Positions 8,183-15,459 of a stretch of DNA of 28,736 nt are shown here, piece by piece. The translations under genes were made by a program, and so were the position numbers. Each line of letters begins with the position of its first letter. Within the stretch, counting starts at the first letter, position 1. Source of the stretch: a virus; the IMG/VR virus record IMGVR_UViG_3300047994_000204, positions 1 to 28,736 of that record. One strand, given 5' to 3'. The notes beneath the pieces were generated by a model. The model searched no databases. It saw only the letters and a program-made list of their open reading frames with translations, and was not told the DNA's origin.

Positions 8183-8782
8183 ATGCCAGCAAGTTCACCT
8201 GCTTTTCAAATGGGACTCGGCAAATTAGCCGGTCCCGATCTGGTCTTCAAGCGGAAATACCGTTGGACATTCCAGATATTCCCAAGTTGCGGAAATCAAC
8301 CAATTCCAGCTCACTTCGTTAAATTGGCTTCACGTCCAAACTTAACGATTGAAGAAACTGAAATCAACTTTTTGCACGGCAAGATGTGGATTCCAGGTAA
8401 AGGAACCTGGGAAACAATTACTGTAACCTACTACGATATTGGTAATGCTGGTGCAGGTATGACTGCACTATTTAGTTGGTTAGCGACTGTTTATAACTTC
8501 ACCGATCCCGATGGTTTGCACCAATCTTCTAAGAGAGGAACTGGTCCTGGTTCGGGCGGTTATGCCGGACAAGGAATTTTGCTTCTTTATGATGGTTGCG
8601 GTGTGACAATGGAATCCTGGGAATTGGCTAATATGTGGCCACAGGCTGTAAACTTCGGAGAATTGGACTACTCCTCTTCAGAAGAAGTGACCATTGAATT
8701 GACCCTCCGTTATTCTGAAGTTAAGTATACTCCTCTATGTGGTGGTTCTATTACTCCTTGTTGCAAGGGTTGCCCACAGTAA
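8183..8782 (+). CDS. Major tail tube protein, T4 gp19-like
   Basis: The gp19 fold builds the inner tube that the sheath surrounds. Visible landmarks are a RKYRWTFQI strand near residue 25, RPNLTIEETEI near residue 51, a FLHGK-WIPGKGTWETITVTYYD block at 67-92, then LYDGCGV near residue 135 and FGELDYSSSEEVTIELTLRYSE near residues 155-180. Length is 199 residues against about 163 in T4, the difference being an inserted loop and a tail. The last 14 residues contain four cysteines (CGG, CC, GCPQ), which is odd for a tube protein. AAGGAG precedes the ATG and a terminator follows. Its place right after the sheath makes it the likely main tube subunit. Confidence 0.92.
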   Translation: MPASSPAFQMGLGKLAGPDLVFKRKYRWTFQIFPSCGNQPIPAHFVKLASRPNLTIEETEINFLHGKMWIPGKGTWETITVTYYDIGNAGAGMTALFSWLATVYNFTDPDGLHQSSKRGTGPGSGGYAGQGILLLYDGCGVTMESWELANMWPQAVNFGELDYSSSEEVTIELTLRYSEVKYTPLCGGSITPCCKGCPQ

Positions 8783-8810
8783 GCAACATAGAAATATTCG
8801 TAAAAATAAG

Positions 8811-8837
8811 AACCCATATCTTTTGATATGGGTTTTT
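8811..8837 (+). terminator. Rho-independent terminator after tail tube gene
   Basis: A 10-base perfect stem (AACCCATATC with GATATGGGTT) has a TTTT loop followed by TTT. It lies between the two adjacent tube-type genes, so the major tube protein can be expressed at a level separate from the second. Confidence 0.85.
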
Positions 8838-8855
8838 GACTAAAAAGAGGTTTAT

Positions 8856-9380
8856 ATGGGTCGAAATATGGGGTTCGATTTTGGATTACAAAATCCAGAT
8901 ACTTGTTTTAAACGAAGAAACAGATGGTTGTTTAAGATTGATGGAATTAGTGCGACTGACACTTCAACTTCCACAGGGATAAATGCTTTACCTCCTAGCA
9001 AAGCCGCAAGACCTTCTCTAACTTTCAAAGAAATTGAAGTCCAACATTTAAATGAAACTATTTACTTTCCAGGAAAACCTGACTGGAAACCGGTTTCTTT
9101 AGTTCTTTATGACCTAAAAAAGAACAAACATCCTATATTTGAATGGATTAAACTTGTTTACGATCCAAAGAATGGAGATTACAAGACAAGTTGTAATGGA
9201 TTTAAAAAACCGAATGCTACACTTGAACTTTATGATGGTTGCGGTGAAGTATTAGAAACTTGGGTATACGAAACTGTATACCCTCAAGTAGCAGAATTCG
9301 GTGAATTAGATATGTCAAGTAGTGAATTACTCACTTGTGATCTTACCATTAGATATGATCGTGCTTATATACAAGATTAA
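8856..9380 (+). CDS. Second tail-tube-family protein (gp19/gp54-like)
   Basis: A 174-residue paralogue of the tube protein just upstream. Shared features are RRNRWLFKI near residue 20, a RPSLTFKEIEV strand, PGKPDWKPVSLVLYD, LYDGCGEVLETW, and FGELDMSSSELLTCDLTIRYD at the end. In T4, gp54 shares the gp19 fold and starts tube growth on the baseplate, so this copy could be an initiator, a terminator ring or a minor tube subunit. GAGG lies 5 bases before ATG. It is separated from the first copy by a terminator, which suggests different dosage. Its last bases overlap the convergent minus-strand gene. Confidence 0.85.
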   Translation: MGRNMGFDFGLQNPDTCFKRRNRWLFKIDGISATDTSTSTGINALPPSKAARPSLTFKEIEVQHLNETIYFPGKPDWKPVSLVLYDLKKNKHPIFEWIKLVYDPKNGDYKTSCNGFKKPNATLELYDGCGEVLETWVYETVYPQVAEFGELDMSSSELLTCDLTIRYDRAYIQD

Positions 9381-9643
9381 ATTTCTTCTTCCTCTTCTTC
9401 TTGATCGCTTAATTCGCTCCTAAGAAGTTCTTGACAAGCTTTTATGGCGTCTTCTAAATCTTTAGGTTTACACTTAAGCACTCGACAGGCTCCACTTTTA
9501 TTCAGTCTGCCTTTTTTTGTGTAAACTTTACCATCATTAAGAAGAAACGCATCTACAATATTTCCGTATCCACTATCGACTAATTTTTGAATCATTTCTT
9601 GATTTTCTAACTGGTCGAAAGAATTGCTTATAAAATTTGACAT
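9377..9643 (-). CDS. Small protein with acidic C-terminus
   Basis: The protein has 88 residues from the ATG at 9643; a GTG three codons upstream is possible but lacks a ribosome site. The N-terminal half is helical and a central segment (DGKVYTKKGRLNKSGACRVLK) is basic. A helix then leads to an acidic end with seven Glu or Asp in a row. No family is recognised. It is convergent with the second tube gene and lies downstream of the late sigma gene on the same strand, past a terminator. Confidence 0.55.
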   Translation of the reverse strand: MSNFISNSFDQLENQEMIQKLVDSGYGNIVDAFLLNDGKVYTKKGRLNKSGACRVLKCKPKDLEDAIKACQELLRSELSDQEEEEEEI

Positions 9644-9658
9644 ATGCCTCACAATAGA

Positions 9659-9689
9659 TAAAAAGACCGGGCAGTATTTAGCCCGGTCT
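9659..9689 (-). terminator. Minus-strand terminator after sigma factor gene
   Basis: A 9-base perfect GC-rich stem (AGACCGGGC with GCCCGGTCT, 8-base loop) is followed on the minus strand by TTTT. It ends the transcript of the sigma gene at 9723-10268 and separates it from the small acidic-tail gene. Confidence 0.85.
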
Positions 9690-9722
9690 GCCTAAGAAAT
9701 TCTAGGACTCTATAATACTTAA

Positions 9723-10268
9723 TCAAGAGTCATTGACAATATTATGTCTTTTGTATATACTGTTAACTTTTGCCGGCGGAAGCTGCTGATTCATTTGAAC
9801 TTCCAACCAATCTAAATATTTTTTCTTCAATTCATTGTAATTTCGGGCCGCACGATAAAGTTGACGGAAGTGATTAAGTATACAAGTGGTCATGTAGTTA
9901 AATGCTTTGCCTTTTTCTGGGTCGAAACGGTCAATTTTCTCGAAACAAATCATTACACCTTCTTGGACTGCATCGTCTTGATCGATAAGATTGAATTTTG
10001 CATATCTTACAATATTTTGTGATAGTGTGTAAAAAGCAAGTGCTAATTCATCTTGAACTACTTGAAAATCAGAAGAAACTGTGCGATAATCATTCGCTAT
10101 TTTAACCCAGGCGGCTGGTTTTTTATATTTTCCTCTTTTTAAAGTTCTTTTTTCCGTAGCAGCAATATCATCCATGAATATTTTGTATCTAGTATGCTCC
10201 TTCTTGGCTTGCTGGAATTTAACAATCAGAACCTCAAATGTCTTATTGTTGATATAATCTGTTGCCAT
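9723..10268 (-). CDS. Late-transcription sigma factor, T4 gp55-like
   Basis: The T4 gp55 type binds host RNA polymerase core and directs it to late promoters with a simple TATAAATA box. The conserved sigma region 2 is visible at about residues 95-155: DDAVQEGVMICFEKIDRFDPEKG, then AFNYMTTCILNHFRQLYR. This fits the gp55 pattern of a Tyr-x-Thr helix followed by a basic, aromatic helix. No region 4 is present, as in gp55. Length is 181 residues, like T4 gp55 (185). The ATG at 10268 has GGAG 4 bases upstream; a TTG one codon earlier is less likely. A TATATAAT box lies about 36 bases upstream. It probably controls the virion genes in this window. Confidence 0.82.
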   Translation of the reverse strand: MATDYINNKTFEVLIVKFQQAKKEHTRYKIFMDDIAATEKRTLKRGKYKKPAAWVKIANDYRTVSSDFQVVQDELALAFYTLSQNIVRYAKFNLIDQDDAVQEGVMICFEKIDRFDPEKGKAFNYMTTCILNHFRQLYRAARNYNELKKKYLDWLEVQMNQQLPPAKVNSIYKRHNIVNDS

Positions 10269-10304
10269 CAAGCTCCTGTAACTTGTGAAAAAGAAATTGG
10301 GGTA

Positions 10305-10311
10305 TTATATA
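10305..10311 (-). promoter_or_regulatory. Possible late-type promoter box before sigma gene
   Basis: TATATAAT on the minus strand, about 36 bases before the sigma factor ATG, overlaps the stop codon of the glycosyltransferase gene. It leaves room for a leader carrying the GGAG ribosome site. It resembles the boxes at 2101, 12723 and 27549. Confidence 0.35.
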
Positions 10312-11162
10312 TCTAACTCGCCATCAATTCTTGCTTGCTCCCAACTTCTTAGTCTCTCCAGAGCTTCTTTTTTGGCTTCCTTGTACCATTTATTTACTAC
10401 ATCATAATATTCTGGACTGTATAGTTTGCCAGAAGTATAACTCCGTAGATGGTCTATATTCTCATCTTTCTTTCTTGCGAAATTTTGCTCGCTACCTATC
10501 AAATGAGGTTTGATTTTGTAATTTCTTAAAATATAATTACCCAAAATCTCCGTATCAGGCCATTGTGGACGAGCAACATTGGGTCTATAGTCCTGGATAT
10601 TATAGTAATTACATAATCTTCTCATGCTCCAACCGAAGCCAATACGATCCATTGTAGGCATGTGATACATACTTGCCGTATGAGAAACCATCCCGTCTGC
10701 ATGGCACCTTGGACTAATTTCATAACCAACAACGGGAGATTGGCTGGGGCAAAGTGTCATTAAATGCTCAATAAAATCACGCCTTCTCAGAAAACAATCA
10801 GCGTGTGTTGCAAATAGGAGCTCTGTTCTGCATAGACTAAATGCCAAATCCATAGCAATAGCGGGAAAATCTGATGGGTGTAGAACCCCATTGAGTCGAA
10901 TTGCATGAACTTCTACATTTTCATCTCTTAATTTTTCAATTTTTGCATATTGTTTTGGAGAACTACCTGTATCGATGATTAAAATATAAGGCTTTTCTGT
11001 TTGCAGTTGCAAGAGTTTCAAACAAATTTCCATTTGTTCAAAAGTATCTAAAACGGGGATTGCGACTGTAACTTTATATTGCCAGGGCTTTTTTTCACAA
11101 TTACCCTCCCAAGGTTGCTTCCATTGAGGGATATTTCTAAGTGGGGCTAAATCCTTTTTCAC
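10305..11162 (-). CDS. Glycosyltransferase, GT-A fold (family 2-like)
   Basis: Probable sugar transfer enzyme. The opening strand VTVAIPVLDTFEQMEICLKLL and the later LIIDTGSS are the usual nucleotide-sugar fold of family 2 enzymes. A LLFATHADCFLRRRDF stretch stands where the metal-binding DxD normally sits, here reading HAD. The C-terminal 30 residues are a charged helix. The frame stays open to 11264, but that extension would overlap the divergent gene at 11181. I therefore chose the GTG at 11162; an ATG at 11258 or TTG at 11264 is possible. It may modify phage or host surface glycans or phage DNA; the sequence does not say which. Confidence 0.72.
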   Translation of the reverse strand: MKKDLAPLRNIPQWKQPWEGNCEKKPWQYKVTVAIPVLDTFEQMEICLKLLQLQTEKPYILIIDTGSSPKQYAKIEKLRDENVEVHAIRLNGVLHPSDFPAIAMDLAFSLCRTELLFATHADCFLRRRDFIEHLMTLCPSQSPVVGYEISPRCHADGMVSHTASMYHMPTMDRIGFGWSMRRLCNYYNIQDYRPNVARPQWPDTEILGNYILRNYKIKPHLIGSEQNFARKKDENIDHLRSYTSGKLYSPEYYDVVNKWYKEAKKEALERLRSWEQARIDGELDI

Positions 11163-11180
11163 TTTATTCTCTATTAAGTT

Positions 11181-11363
11181 ATGGAAATTTACAAGATACT
11201 TATCGCCATATTGGATAAGCCAAATGTACCTAAATTCTATCGTGAACTTCGCAATCATTACCAAAAAAATGGTCTATTTAACGAAGCTGCTGCCATAAGC
11301 CACCTAATAGAGAAGAAATTCAATGAAATTCCCACTAACGATACACCTGTTAATCAAGAATAA
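11181..11363 (+). CDS. Small helical protein upstream of glycosyltransferase
   Basis: Sixty residues with a clear helix-turn-helix repeat look, VPKFYRELRNHYQKNG then LFNEAAAISHLIEKKF, which resembles a single TPR-like hairpin. No strong ribosome site is seen before the ATG. It overlaps the next gene by about 40 bases in another frame, which suggests coupling. It diverges from the minus-strand glycosyltransferase. It may be a small partner of the TPR-bearing enzyme downstream, but this is inference. Confidence 0.5.
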   Translation: MEIYKILIAILDKPNVPKFYRELRNHYQKNGLFNEAAAISHLIEKKFNEIPTNDTPVNQE

Positions 11364-12285
11364 TGAATCAACCATAGAAAAATGCCTAGAATCAATTTCT
11401 TCACTAAATGCCCAAATTTTGGTCGGCGATCTTAGCTGTAAAGATCAAACAATAGAAAAATGTAAACCATTTGGTGTAAAGGTTGTCAAATTGTCTTTAA
11501 ATGACGATCTGTCGCAGGCTAGAAACTATATGCTAAAAACTACCGATAGTAAGTGGAACCTCTATCTGGAGCCTTGGGAGGTACTTATAAACGCAAAAGA
11601 AATAGAAAGCCTACTATCTGGAGTTAATGCTTATAAGGCCAATATCGTTCAAGGGGATATAATCACAAAGCAAATCCGCCTTTGGCATAAGGACACTAAT
11701 CTAAAATTCAAAAATCCAGTATTTGAAACTATTGAAGGTGAAGCACAAGACACAAATCTTTGCTTCATCTCCGGGAATAATAACTCAACTTTGTCAGGAG
11801 AGTTACTTAAAAAATGGCGAGAGAAATGCCCATTGAAAACAGAGCCAATTTATTACACAGCATTTGATAACTTGACAAACAAGAATTGGGATGGATTTTT
11901 GAATTATTCTAAATTATATCTACATCAAGAAAAAACCAACCAGATGTCCATGTATATGACACACTACTACTGCTCAATGGTGTATTGTTACATAAAATAT
12001 GATTACAAAAGTGCTTTGGAGTCCATTCTTCCTTGTATAGCTAAAAAGCCTACAATGGCAGAATTTTGGTGTTTATTGGCAGACATTTACTATGCAACAA
12101 AAGATTACGAGAAAGCTAAATCTTTTTATGAAAACGCCATTATTCTAGGTGGCAAAAGATTAAGAAGTGATGAATGGCCCTTGGAAGTATCCAAATATAA
12201 AGACTATCCGCAAAAAATGATTGATAGTTGCGAAAAGATCAAGCAATCTTCGCATGTTTATACAAACAGGCATCATTTTGCTTGA
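11323..12285 (+). CDS. Glycosyltransferase-like protein with TPR C-terminus
   Basis: The protein has 320 residues. Residues 1-120 follow the family 2 GT-A start: LTIHLLIKNNESTIEKCLESI, ILVGDLSCKDQT, then LSQARNYMLKTTDSKWNLYLEPWE. In active family members the last stretch normally ends in an acidic DxD or DADE; here it reads LEPWE, so metal binding is doubtful. Residues 200-280 form two TPR-like hairpins (YDYKSALESILPCIAKKP, then AEFWCLLADIYYATKDYEKAKSFYENAI). The enzyme could be altered or inactive, or use another catalytic geometry. Its 3' end overlaps the convergent PAS gene by 47 bases. Confidence 0.72.
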   Translation: MKFPLTIHLLIKNNESTIEKCLESISSLNAQILVGDLSCKDQTIEKCKPFGVKVVKLSLNDDLSQARNYMLKTTDSKWNLYLEPWEVLINAKEIESLLSGVNAYKANIVQGDIITKQIRLWHKDTNLKFKNPVFETIEGEAQDTNLCFISGNNNSTLSGELLKKWREKCPLKTEPIYYTAFDNLTNKNWDGFLNYSKLYLHQEKTNQMSMYMTHYYCSMVYCYIKYDYKSALESILPCIAKKPTMAEFWCLLADIYYATKDYEKAKSFYENAIILGGKRLRSDEWPLEVSKYKDYPQKMIDSCEKIKQSSHVYTNRHHFA

Positions 12286-12700
12286 TCTTTTCTAAAATGT
12301 GTTCTCTTAGAGAAGATATTTTTTCCAAATGTGGAATAAGTTTGGCTTCTTCCATATTGATGACGCCAGTCACATCTCGAATTGTACCTTCGATATATCC
12401 TTTGCTTAGGTTGATTTTAGCAGAAAGTACGACAGTAATTTCTTGTTCATCTTTTCTTTTCATTACAACGTAAAAATCGTTAATTTCTGATTCTATCTTT
12501 AGTTTATTGACTAATTGCTTACGAATGGCTGGGTCGTACAAATCTTTAGAGACACAATGGGAGAGTTCTGCAAAGTTGGCAAAACCTAAAATATGCACAG
12601 CGGCTTCATTGGCATGTATAAATTTGCCATCTTCGATATTGGTTCTCCACAATCCAATTGGCGAAGCTTCGTATAGGTCTTTGTAATCAAATTCACTCAT
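12239..12700 (-). CDS. PAS-domain protein
   Basis: This 153-residue protein is almost entirely one PAS sensor domain. The PAS opening is clear: LYEASPIGLWRTNIEDGKFIHANEAAVHILGF at residues 9-40. The FYVVMKRKDE and ITVVLSAKINL strands and the closing GYIEGTIRDVTG follow at about 75-112. A helix of about 35 residues, likely a dimerising coiled coil, ends the protein. No kinase, GGDEF or DNA-binding domain is attached, so it would act by binding another protein. PAS domains are uncommon in phages. An AGAGG ribosome site precedes the ATG, and a TATATAA box lies about 25 bases upstream. Confidence 0.85.
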   Translation of the reverse strand: MSEFDYKDLYEASPIGLWRTNIEDGKFIHANEAAVHILGFANFAELSHCVSKDLYDPAIRKQLVNKLKIESEINDFYVVMKRKDEQEITVVLSAKINLSKGYIEGTIRDVTGVINMEEAKLIPHLEKISSLREHILEKIKQNDACLYKHAKIA

Positions 12701-12722
12701 AGTATCCTCTCGGTACAGTAAG

Positions 12723-12729
12723 TTATATA
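12723..12729 (-). promoter_or_regulatory. Possible late-type promoter box before PAS gene
   Basis: TATATAA on the minus strand, about 22 bases before the PAS gene ATG, lies in the 39-base gap after the stop of the preceding minus-strand gene. It matches the boxes at 2101, 10305 and 27549. Confidence 0.35.
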
Positions 12730-12739
12730 TTATCTCAAA

Positions 12740-13117
12740 TCAATAAATAAGATCGAGTTCATTGACTACTACTGTGACGGTGTCTTCGTACCTTGCAACT
12801 GCCAATTGTTTTCTGCCAATTGGTAGTTTTTTCAACTTTTCTTCCAATTCATCAATATGGCAGTTGATAACGGAGAAATGATTTTCGGCTAGTTTCTTAG
12901 CATCCTCTTCCAAATTAGCAACAGACCTGTTAGGATAATATGTTTGCAGTTGCTCTTTTGCTTCACTCATGATTTTCTTGTAAATTGGAACATTACAAGC
13001 GCAACCAGGATTTTGGAGATATTTTTGTATTTCTTCTTGAAAAGAACTAGGCAAGCTCTCCCGGAAGCGACTGTCCCTCAGTGCTTGTTTCACGTCCATC
13101 AGCCCGATTGACTTCAT
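12740..13117 (-). CDS. Conserved phage protein of unknown function
   Basis: This protein has 125 residues. It has a helical N-terminus (DVKQALRDSRFRESLPSSFQEEIQKYL) followed by NPGCACNVPIYKKI, with two cysteines one residue apart. A second helical stretch, then a hydrophobic strand TVTVVVNELDL, ends the protein. The combination of an RFRESLP helix and NPGCACN feels familiar from large marine and T4-like phages, but no function is known to me. The start is uncertain: neither 13117 nor the internal ATG at 13099 has a good ribosome site. Either choice overlaps the upstream zinc-ribbon gene by 50-70 bases. Confidence 0.65.
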   Translation of the reverse strand: MKSIGLMDVKQALRDSRFRESLPSSFQEEIQKYLQNPGCACNVPIYKKIMSEAKEQLQTYYPNRSVANLEEDAKKLAENHFSVINCHIDELEEKLKKLPIGRKQLAVARYEDTVTVVVNELDLIY

Positions 13118-13412
13118 CAGTTTCTTGCTCCAAAAATTTGATTTTTTTAGCTTTTATAACAAAACCACATTTAGGACATTTGAATTTTTTGTCCTGTTTG
13201 ATAGAGGGGGGCACCGAAATGCCCGTAGTAATCACTGCCGGCTGATGCAAACCGCCGACAGTAGTTGACTTTTTAGCTTGCGCATTAAGCTGAGGAGAAC
13301 CTCTTGGTATAGGAGAAGTTGGTATTTCCACTAAATCTTTGATGTCCGTTCCGTCGCTAAACCTTTTATATCCACAATGTTCGCATAAGAACTGATATGA
13401 TTTAAGACTCAT
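13047..13412 (-). CDS. Zinc-ribbon protein
   Basis: The protein has 121 residues from the ATG at 13412; an earlier in-frame start at 13460 would run through the upstream gene. Two CxxC pairs, CEHCGYKRF near residue 10 and CPKCGF near residue 80, are separated by a Pro/Ser-rich linker of about 60 residues. The pairs could jointly bind one zinc or form two half-ribbons. The C-terminus is acidic. It overlaps both neighbours, as expected for a coupled minus-strand operon. Transcription- or translation-linked roles are common for such ribbons, but I cannot assign one. Confidence 0.68.
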   Translation of the reverse strand: MSLKSYQFLCEHCGYKRFSDGTDIKDLVEIPTSPIPRGSPQLNAQAKKSTTVGGLHQPAVITTGISVPPSIKQDKKFKCPKCGFVIKAKKIKFLEQETDEVNRADGRETSTEGQSLPGELA

Positions 13413-13746
13413 TTTTCTCGTTTGTTGATGGTGGCAAATTAACAATGGTTGAAGCTTCAATCCAATTAAGTATTACGGCAGCAAAGTTTGCCAAAAACCC
13501 ACCTGCGCATCCACAAGCAAATATCACAAATGGATTGTAAGAAATCCATATCGCACCCATCAGAAATCCCGTCCAAGTTCCACAGCACAAATAACAATCA
13601 ACTACGCTACCAAAACTAGAAAGACCAACTTTTGTGGAAGTAGACTTAACTAATTGTCGGAACCACTCCATAATAGAACCATCTACTATGATGTGGCTTA
13701 AACCAACAGTGCTCAAAGCAAATAAGATCAAAACTTCTAAACTCAT
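13402..13746 (-). CDS. Small membrane protein (DUF1360-like)
   Basis: The protein has 114 residues from the ATG at 13746, with AAGGGA about 6 bases upstream; a start further up lacks a ribosome site. Three hydrophobic segments are visible: residues 2-20, about 45-70 around the cysteine motif CYLCCGTWTGFLMG, and about 74-95 (IFACGCAGGFLANFAAVIL). A Cys-rich motif followed by Trp-x-Gly at the start of a membrane segment recalls DUF1360. The protein probably sits in the host inner membrane. The last codons overlap the zinc-ribbon gene by 11 bases. Confidence 0.62.
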   Translation of the reverse strand: MSLEVLILFALSTVGLSHIIVDGSIMEWFRQLVKSTSTKVGLSSFGSVVDCYLCCGTWTGFLMGAIWISYNPFVIFACGCAGGFLANFAAVILNWIEASTIVNLPPSTNEKNES

Positions 13747-13760
13747 ATTATTCCCTTTAT

Positions 13761-14120
13761 TTAACGCCAAAAAGATACACAAATTGCATCTTTTTTCTTG
13801 CTGATAGTAAAATCTCTAAATCCAGCGAATTCACACAATCTGTTGTCTTCGCCTATATTGAAATTATAATGAGCAACAATTCTATGATCTATTTTATTTA
13901 CCAAAATTTTATCAGAGAAATACTCTTCTAACTTTGAAATATTCTTTTCATTTAACGAATTTAGTAATTCTAGTACACTTCGTTGTCCCAATGTTCTCAT
14001 TCCAGGGACACGTAATCCAAGTTGCCACTGATCGAACAGATGGCGAAATTCAGGGAAAAAAGAGTGTACTTTTTTATCGAAGAAAATTAACTCTTCTATG
14101 TTTTGTAGATTTATTTCCAT
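13761..14120 (-). CDS. Conserved phage protein of unknown function
   Basis: This 119-residue gene is the first of the minus-strand run. A basic segment in the middle (FDQWQLGLRVPGMRTLGQRSVLELLNSL) is distinctive and seems conserved in large phages. The remainder alternates helices and strands, ending in FTISKKKDAICVSFWR. No catalytic motif is apparent. It diverges from the baseplate gene at 14180 across 59 bases, which must carry promoters for both directions. Confidence 0.6.
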   Translation of the reverse strand: MEINLQNIEELIFFDKKVHSFFPEFRHLFDQWQLGLRVPGMRTLGQRSVLELLNSLNEKNISKLEEYFSDKILVNKIDHRIVAHYNFNIGEDNRLCEFAGFRDFTISKKKDAICVSFWR

Positions 14121-14179
14121 AATACTATGTTAAACCCAAGAAGATGATTCACTATAAGGTAGTAATCTAAGGAGCAAAT

Positions 14180-15265
14180 ATGGCAGATGAAACATTTCGT
14201 CCAAGAAGACCACAAGCAAAGCCCATTGAAGAAGAACTTCCAGACGAAAATTCACCTTTACATTTGGCAGAAAGAGTAAGACAAGCTGCTAAGGAAGAAA
14301 CCGGAGCCGAAGACGATGGCCCATCTACAGGAAATTTCAATATAAAGGGACAAATTCCAGCAGAATTTGCCCAAGCACTCAAAGCAAATAAGTCAAAAGA
14401 AATAAGCCAAAAAGGACAAGCTCCTAGAGCCAGAGAAGCATCGCCAAATCTTGCTATGTCAGGGACAGGTTCTAGTCACCTAAGAGAACTTATCGAAGGG
14501 CTCAAAGGACACACGTTTGAAGAAATTGAACTTCCTTCTCGTGGGAGATTTTACGATGGCGACGATGGACCAAGCAACGGAGTGGTGTCTTTGCGTCCTA
14601 TGACTGGAGAGGAAGAGCAAATTTTGGCCACACCCCGATTCGTCAAGAAGGGGCAAGCGATCAATATGATTTTCTCGAAGTGTTTAAAAGAAGGCTTCCA
14701 GCCAGAAAAGCTATTGACTATTGATAGAACTTACATTCTAATTTATCTTCGTGGTATATCCTACTCACCAATTTATGATGTAGAAATCAAATGCCCAGAA
14801 TGTGATAAGAAATTCAGTCACAACATTGATTTGAATAGCCTTTATGTCGAAGGTTGCCCAGATGATTTTGGACCGCTCCTTCAAGATGTTCTCCCAAAAA
14901 GTAGATTGCCTTTTAGCTACAGATTGTCAACTGGACAAGATGAGCAAGACATTAACGACTACCGTGAACGTAGAGTAAAGGCATTTGGTGGAGATTCCGC
15001 TGACGATACATTGATTTATCGGACGGCAGCTTTATTGGATCACATCGACGGAATCACACAAAAAAATGAACTGCAAATATTGTTGAAAAATCTTTCAATT
15101 AACGATGTTTCTTATATTCGTGGTTGTATAAATGAGCCGCCATTCGGCGTAGATACAAATGTGGAAATTCTTTGCCCAATGTGCTTGCACGACTTCGAGG
15201 TCGATTTGCCGTTGGAAGCAAATTTTTTCTTCCCTCGGCGGAAAAAGACCAAGACCCAAGCATAA
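14180..15265 (+). CDS. Baseplate assembly protein, T4 gp26-type
   Basis: The protein has 361 residues. The first 100 are charged and probably disordered. The T4 base-plate protein domain follows: ELPSRGRFYD near residue 120, SLRPMTGEEEQIL near residue 138, then a helix pair, YILIYLRGISYSPIYDVEIKCPECDKKF near residue 190, and a second zinc-type pair CPMCLHDF near residue 334. It ends in FFFPRRKK, as family members often do. In T4 gp26 is needed for hub assembly. AAGGAG precedes the ATG. Its last 36 bases hold a T-TTT-TTC slippery site, and the short partner starts on its stop codon. Confidence 0.82.
   Translation: MADETFRPRRPQAKPIEEELPDENSPLHLAERVRQAAKEETGAEDDGPSTGNFNIKGQIPAEFAQALKANKSKEISQKGQAPRAREASPNLAMSGTGSSHLRELIEGLKGHTFEEIELPSRGRFYDGDDGPSNGVVSLRPMTGEEEQILATPRFVKKGQAINMIFSKCLKEGFQPEKLLTIDRTYILIYLRGISYSPIYDVEIKCPECDKKFSHNIDLNSLYVEGCPDDFGPLLQDVLPKSRLPFSYRLSTGQDEQDINDYRERRVKAFGGDSADDTLIYRTAALLDHIDGITQKNELQILLKNLSINDVSYIRGCINEPPFGVDTNVEILCPMCLHDFEVDLPLEANFFFPRRKKTKTQA
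15223..15229 (+). other. Candidate -1 frameshift site (T-TTT-TTC)
   Basis: In the frame of the baseplate gene, the seven bases read T TTT TTC, the ideal X-XXY-YYZ pattern for -1 slippage. A -1 shift here skips the stop at 15263 and enters the frame of the short gene at 15265, which is open from before this point. This would give a fused protein. Confidence 0.4.
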
Positions 15266-15453
15266 TGCTTTGGCAAGGACTAGCTGAAGAAATATTCTTT
15301 TTTCAGTATCACTTGCGTCTAAATCATTCTGAGACTATGACTATGCCAATCAATCTAAGAAAATGGATGATTGAAAGATTCATTACTCAGAAAGAAAAAG
15401 AAAATGAAGCAATGGAAGCTTCTCGCCGTAAAGCAAAGTCAAAATCAAGGTAA
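15265..15453 (+). CDS. Short baseplate partner (DUF6760-like)
   Basis: The protein has 62 residues. The ATG overlaps the previous stop by one base (TAATG). The sequence has the look of a short protein that follows the base-plate gene in contractile phages and extracellular injection systems: GLAEEIFFFQYHLRLNHSET, then R-W-M-ERF and a basic coiled tail. These small partners are usually needed for tail or tape-measure assembly. The -1 frame remains open upstream, so the protein could also be made as a frameshift extension of the baseplate protein. A longer start at 15172 is unlikely because it overlaps 94 bases of that gene. Confidence 0.7.
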   Translation: MLWQGLAEEIFFFQYHLRLNHSETMTMPINLRKWMIERFITQKEKENEAMEASRRKAKSKSR

Positions 15454-15459
15454 AATACA

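Noticed and set aside
15241-15247. G-AAA-AAG as a frameshift site
   Set aside because: The first base breaks the slippery pattern; T-TTT-TTC at 15223 is a better candidate.
15172-15264. Longer start for the short baseplate partner
   Set aside because: It would overlap the baseplate gene by 94 bases; the TAATG restart at 15265 is a better start, though the open frame matters for frameshifting.
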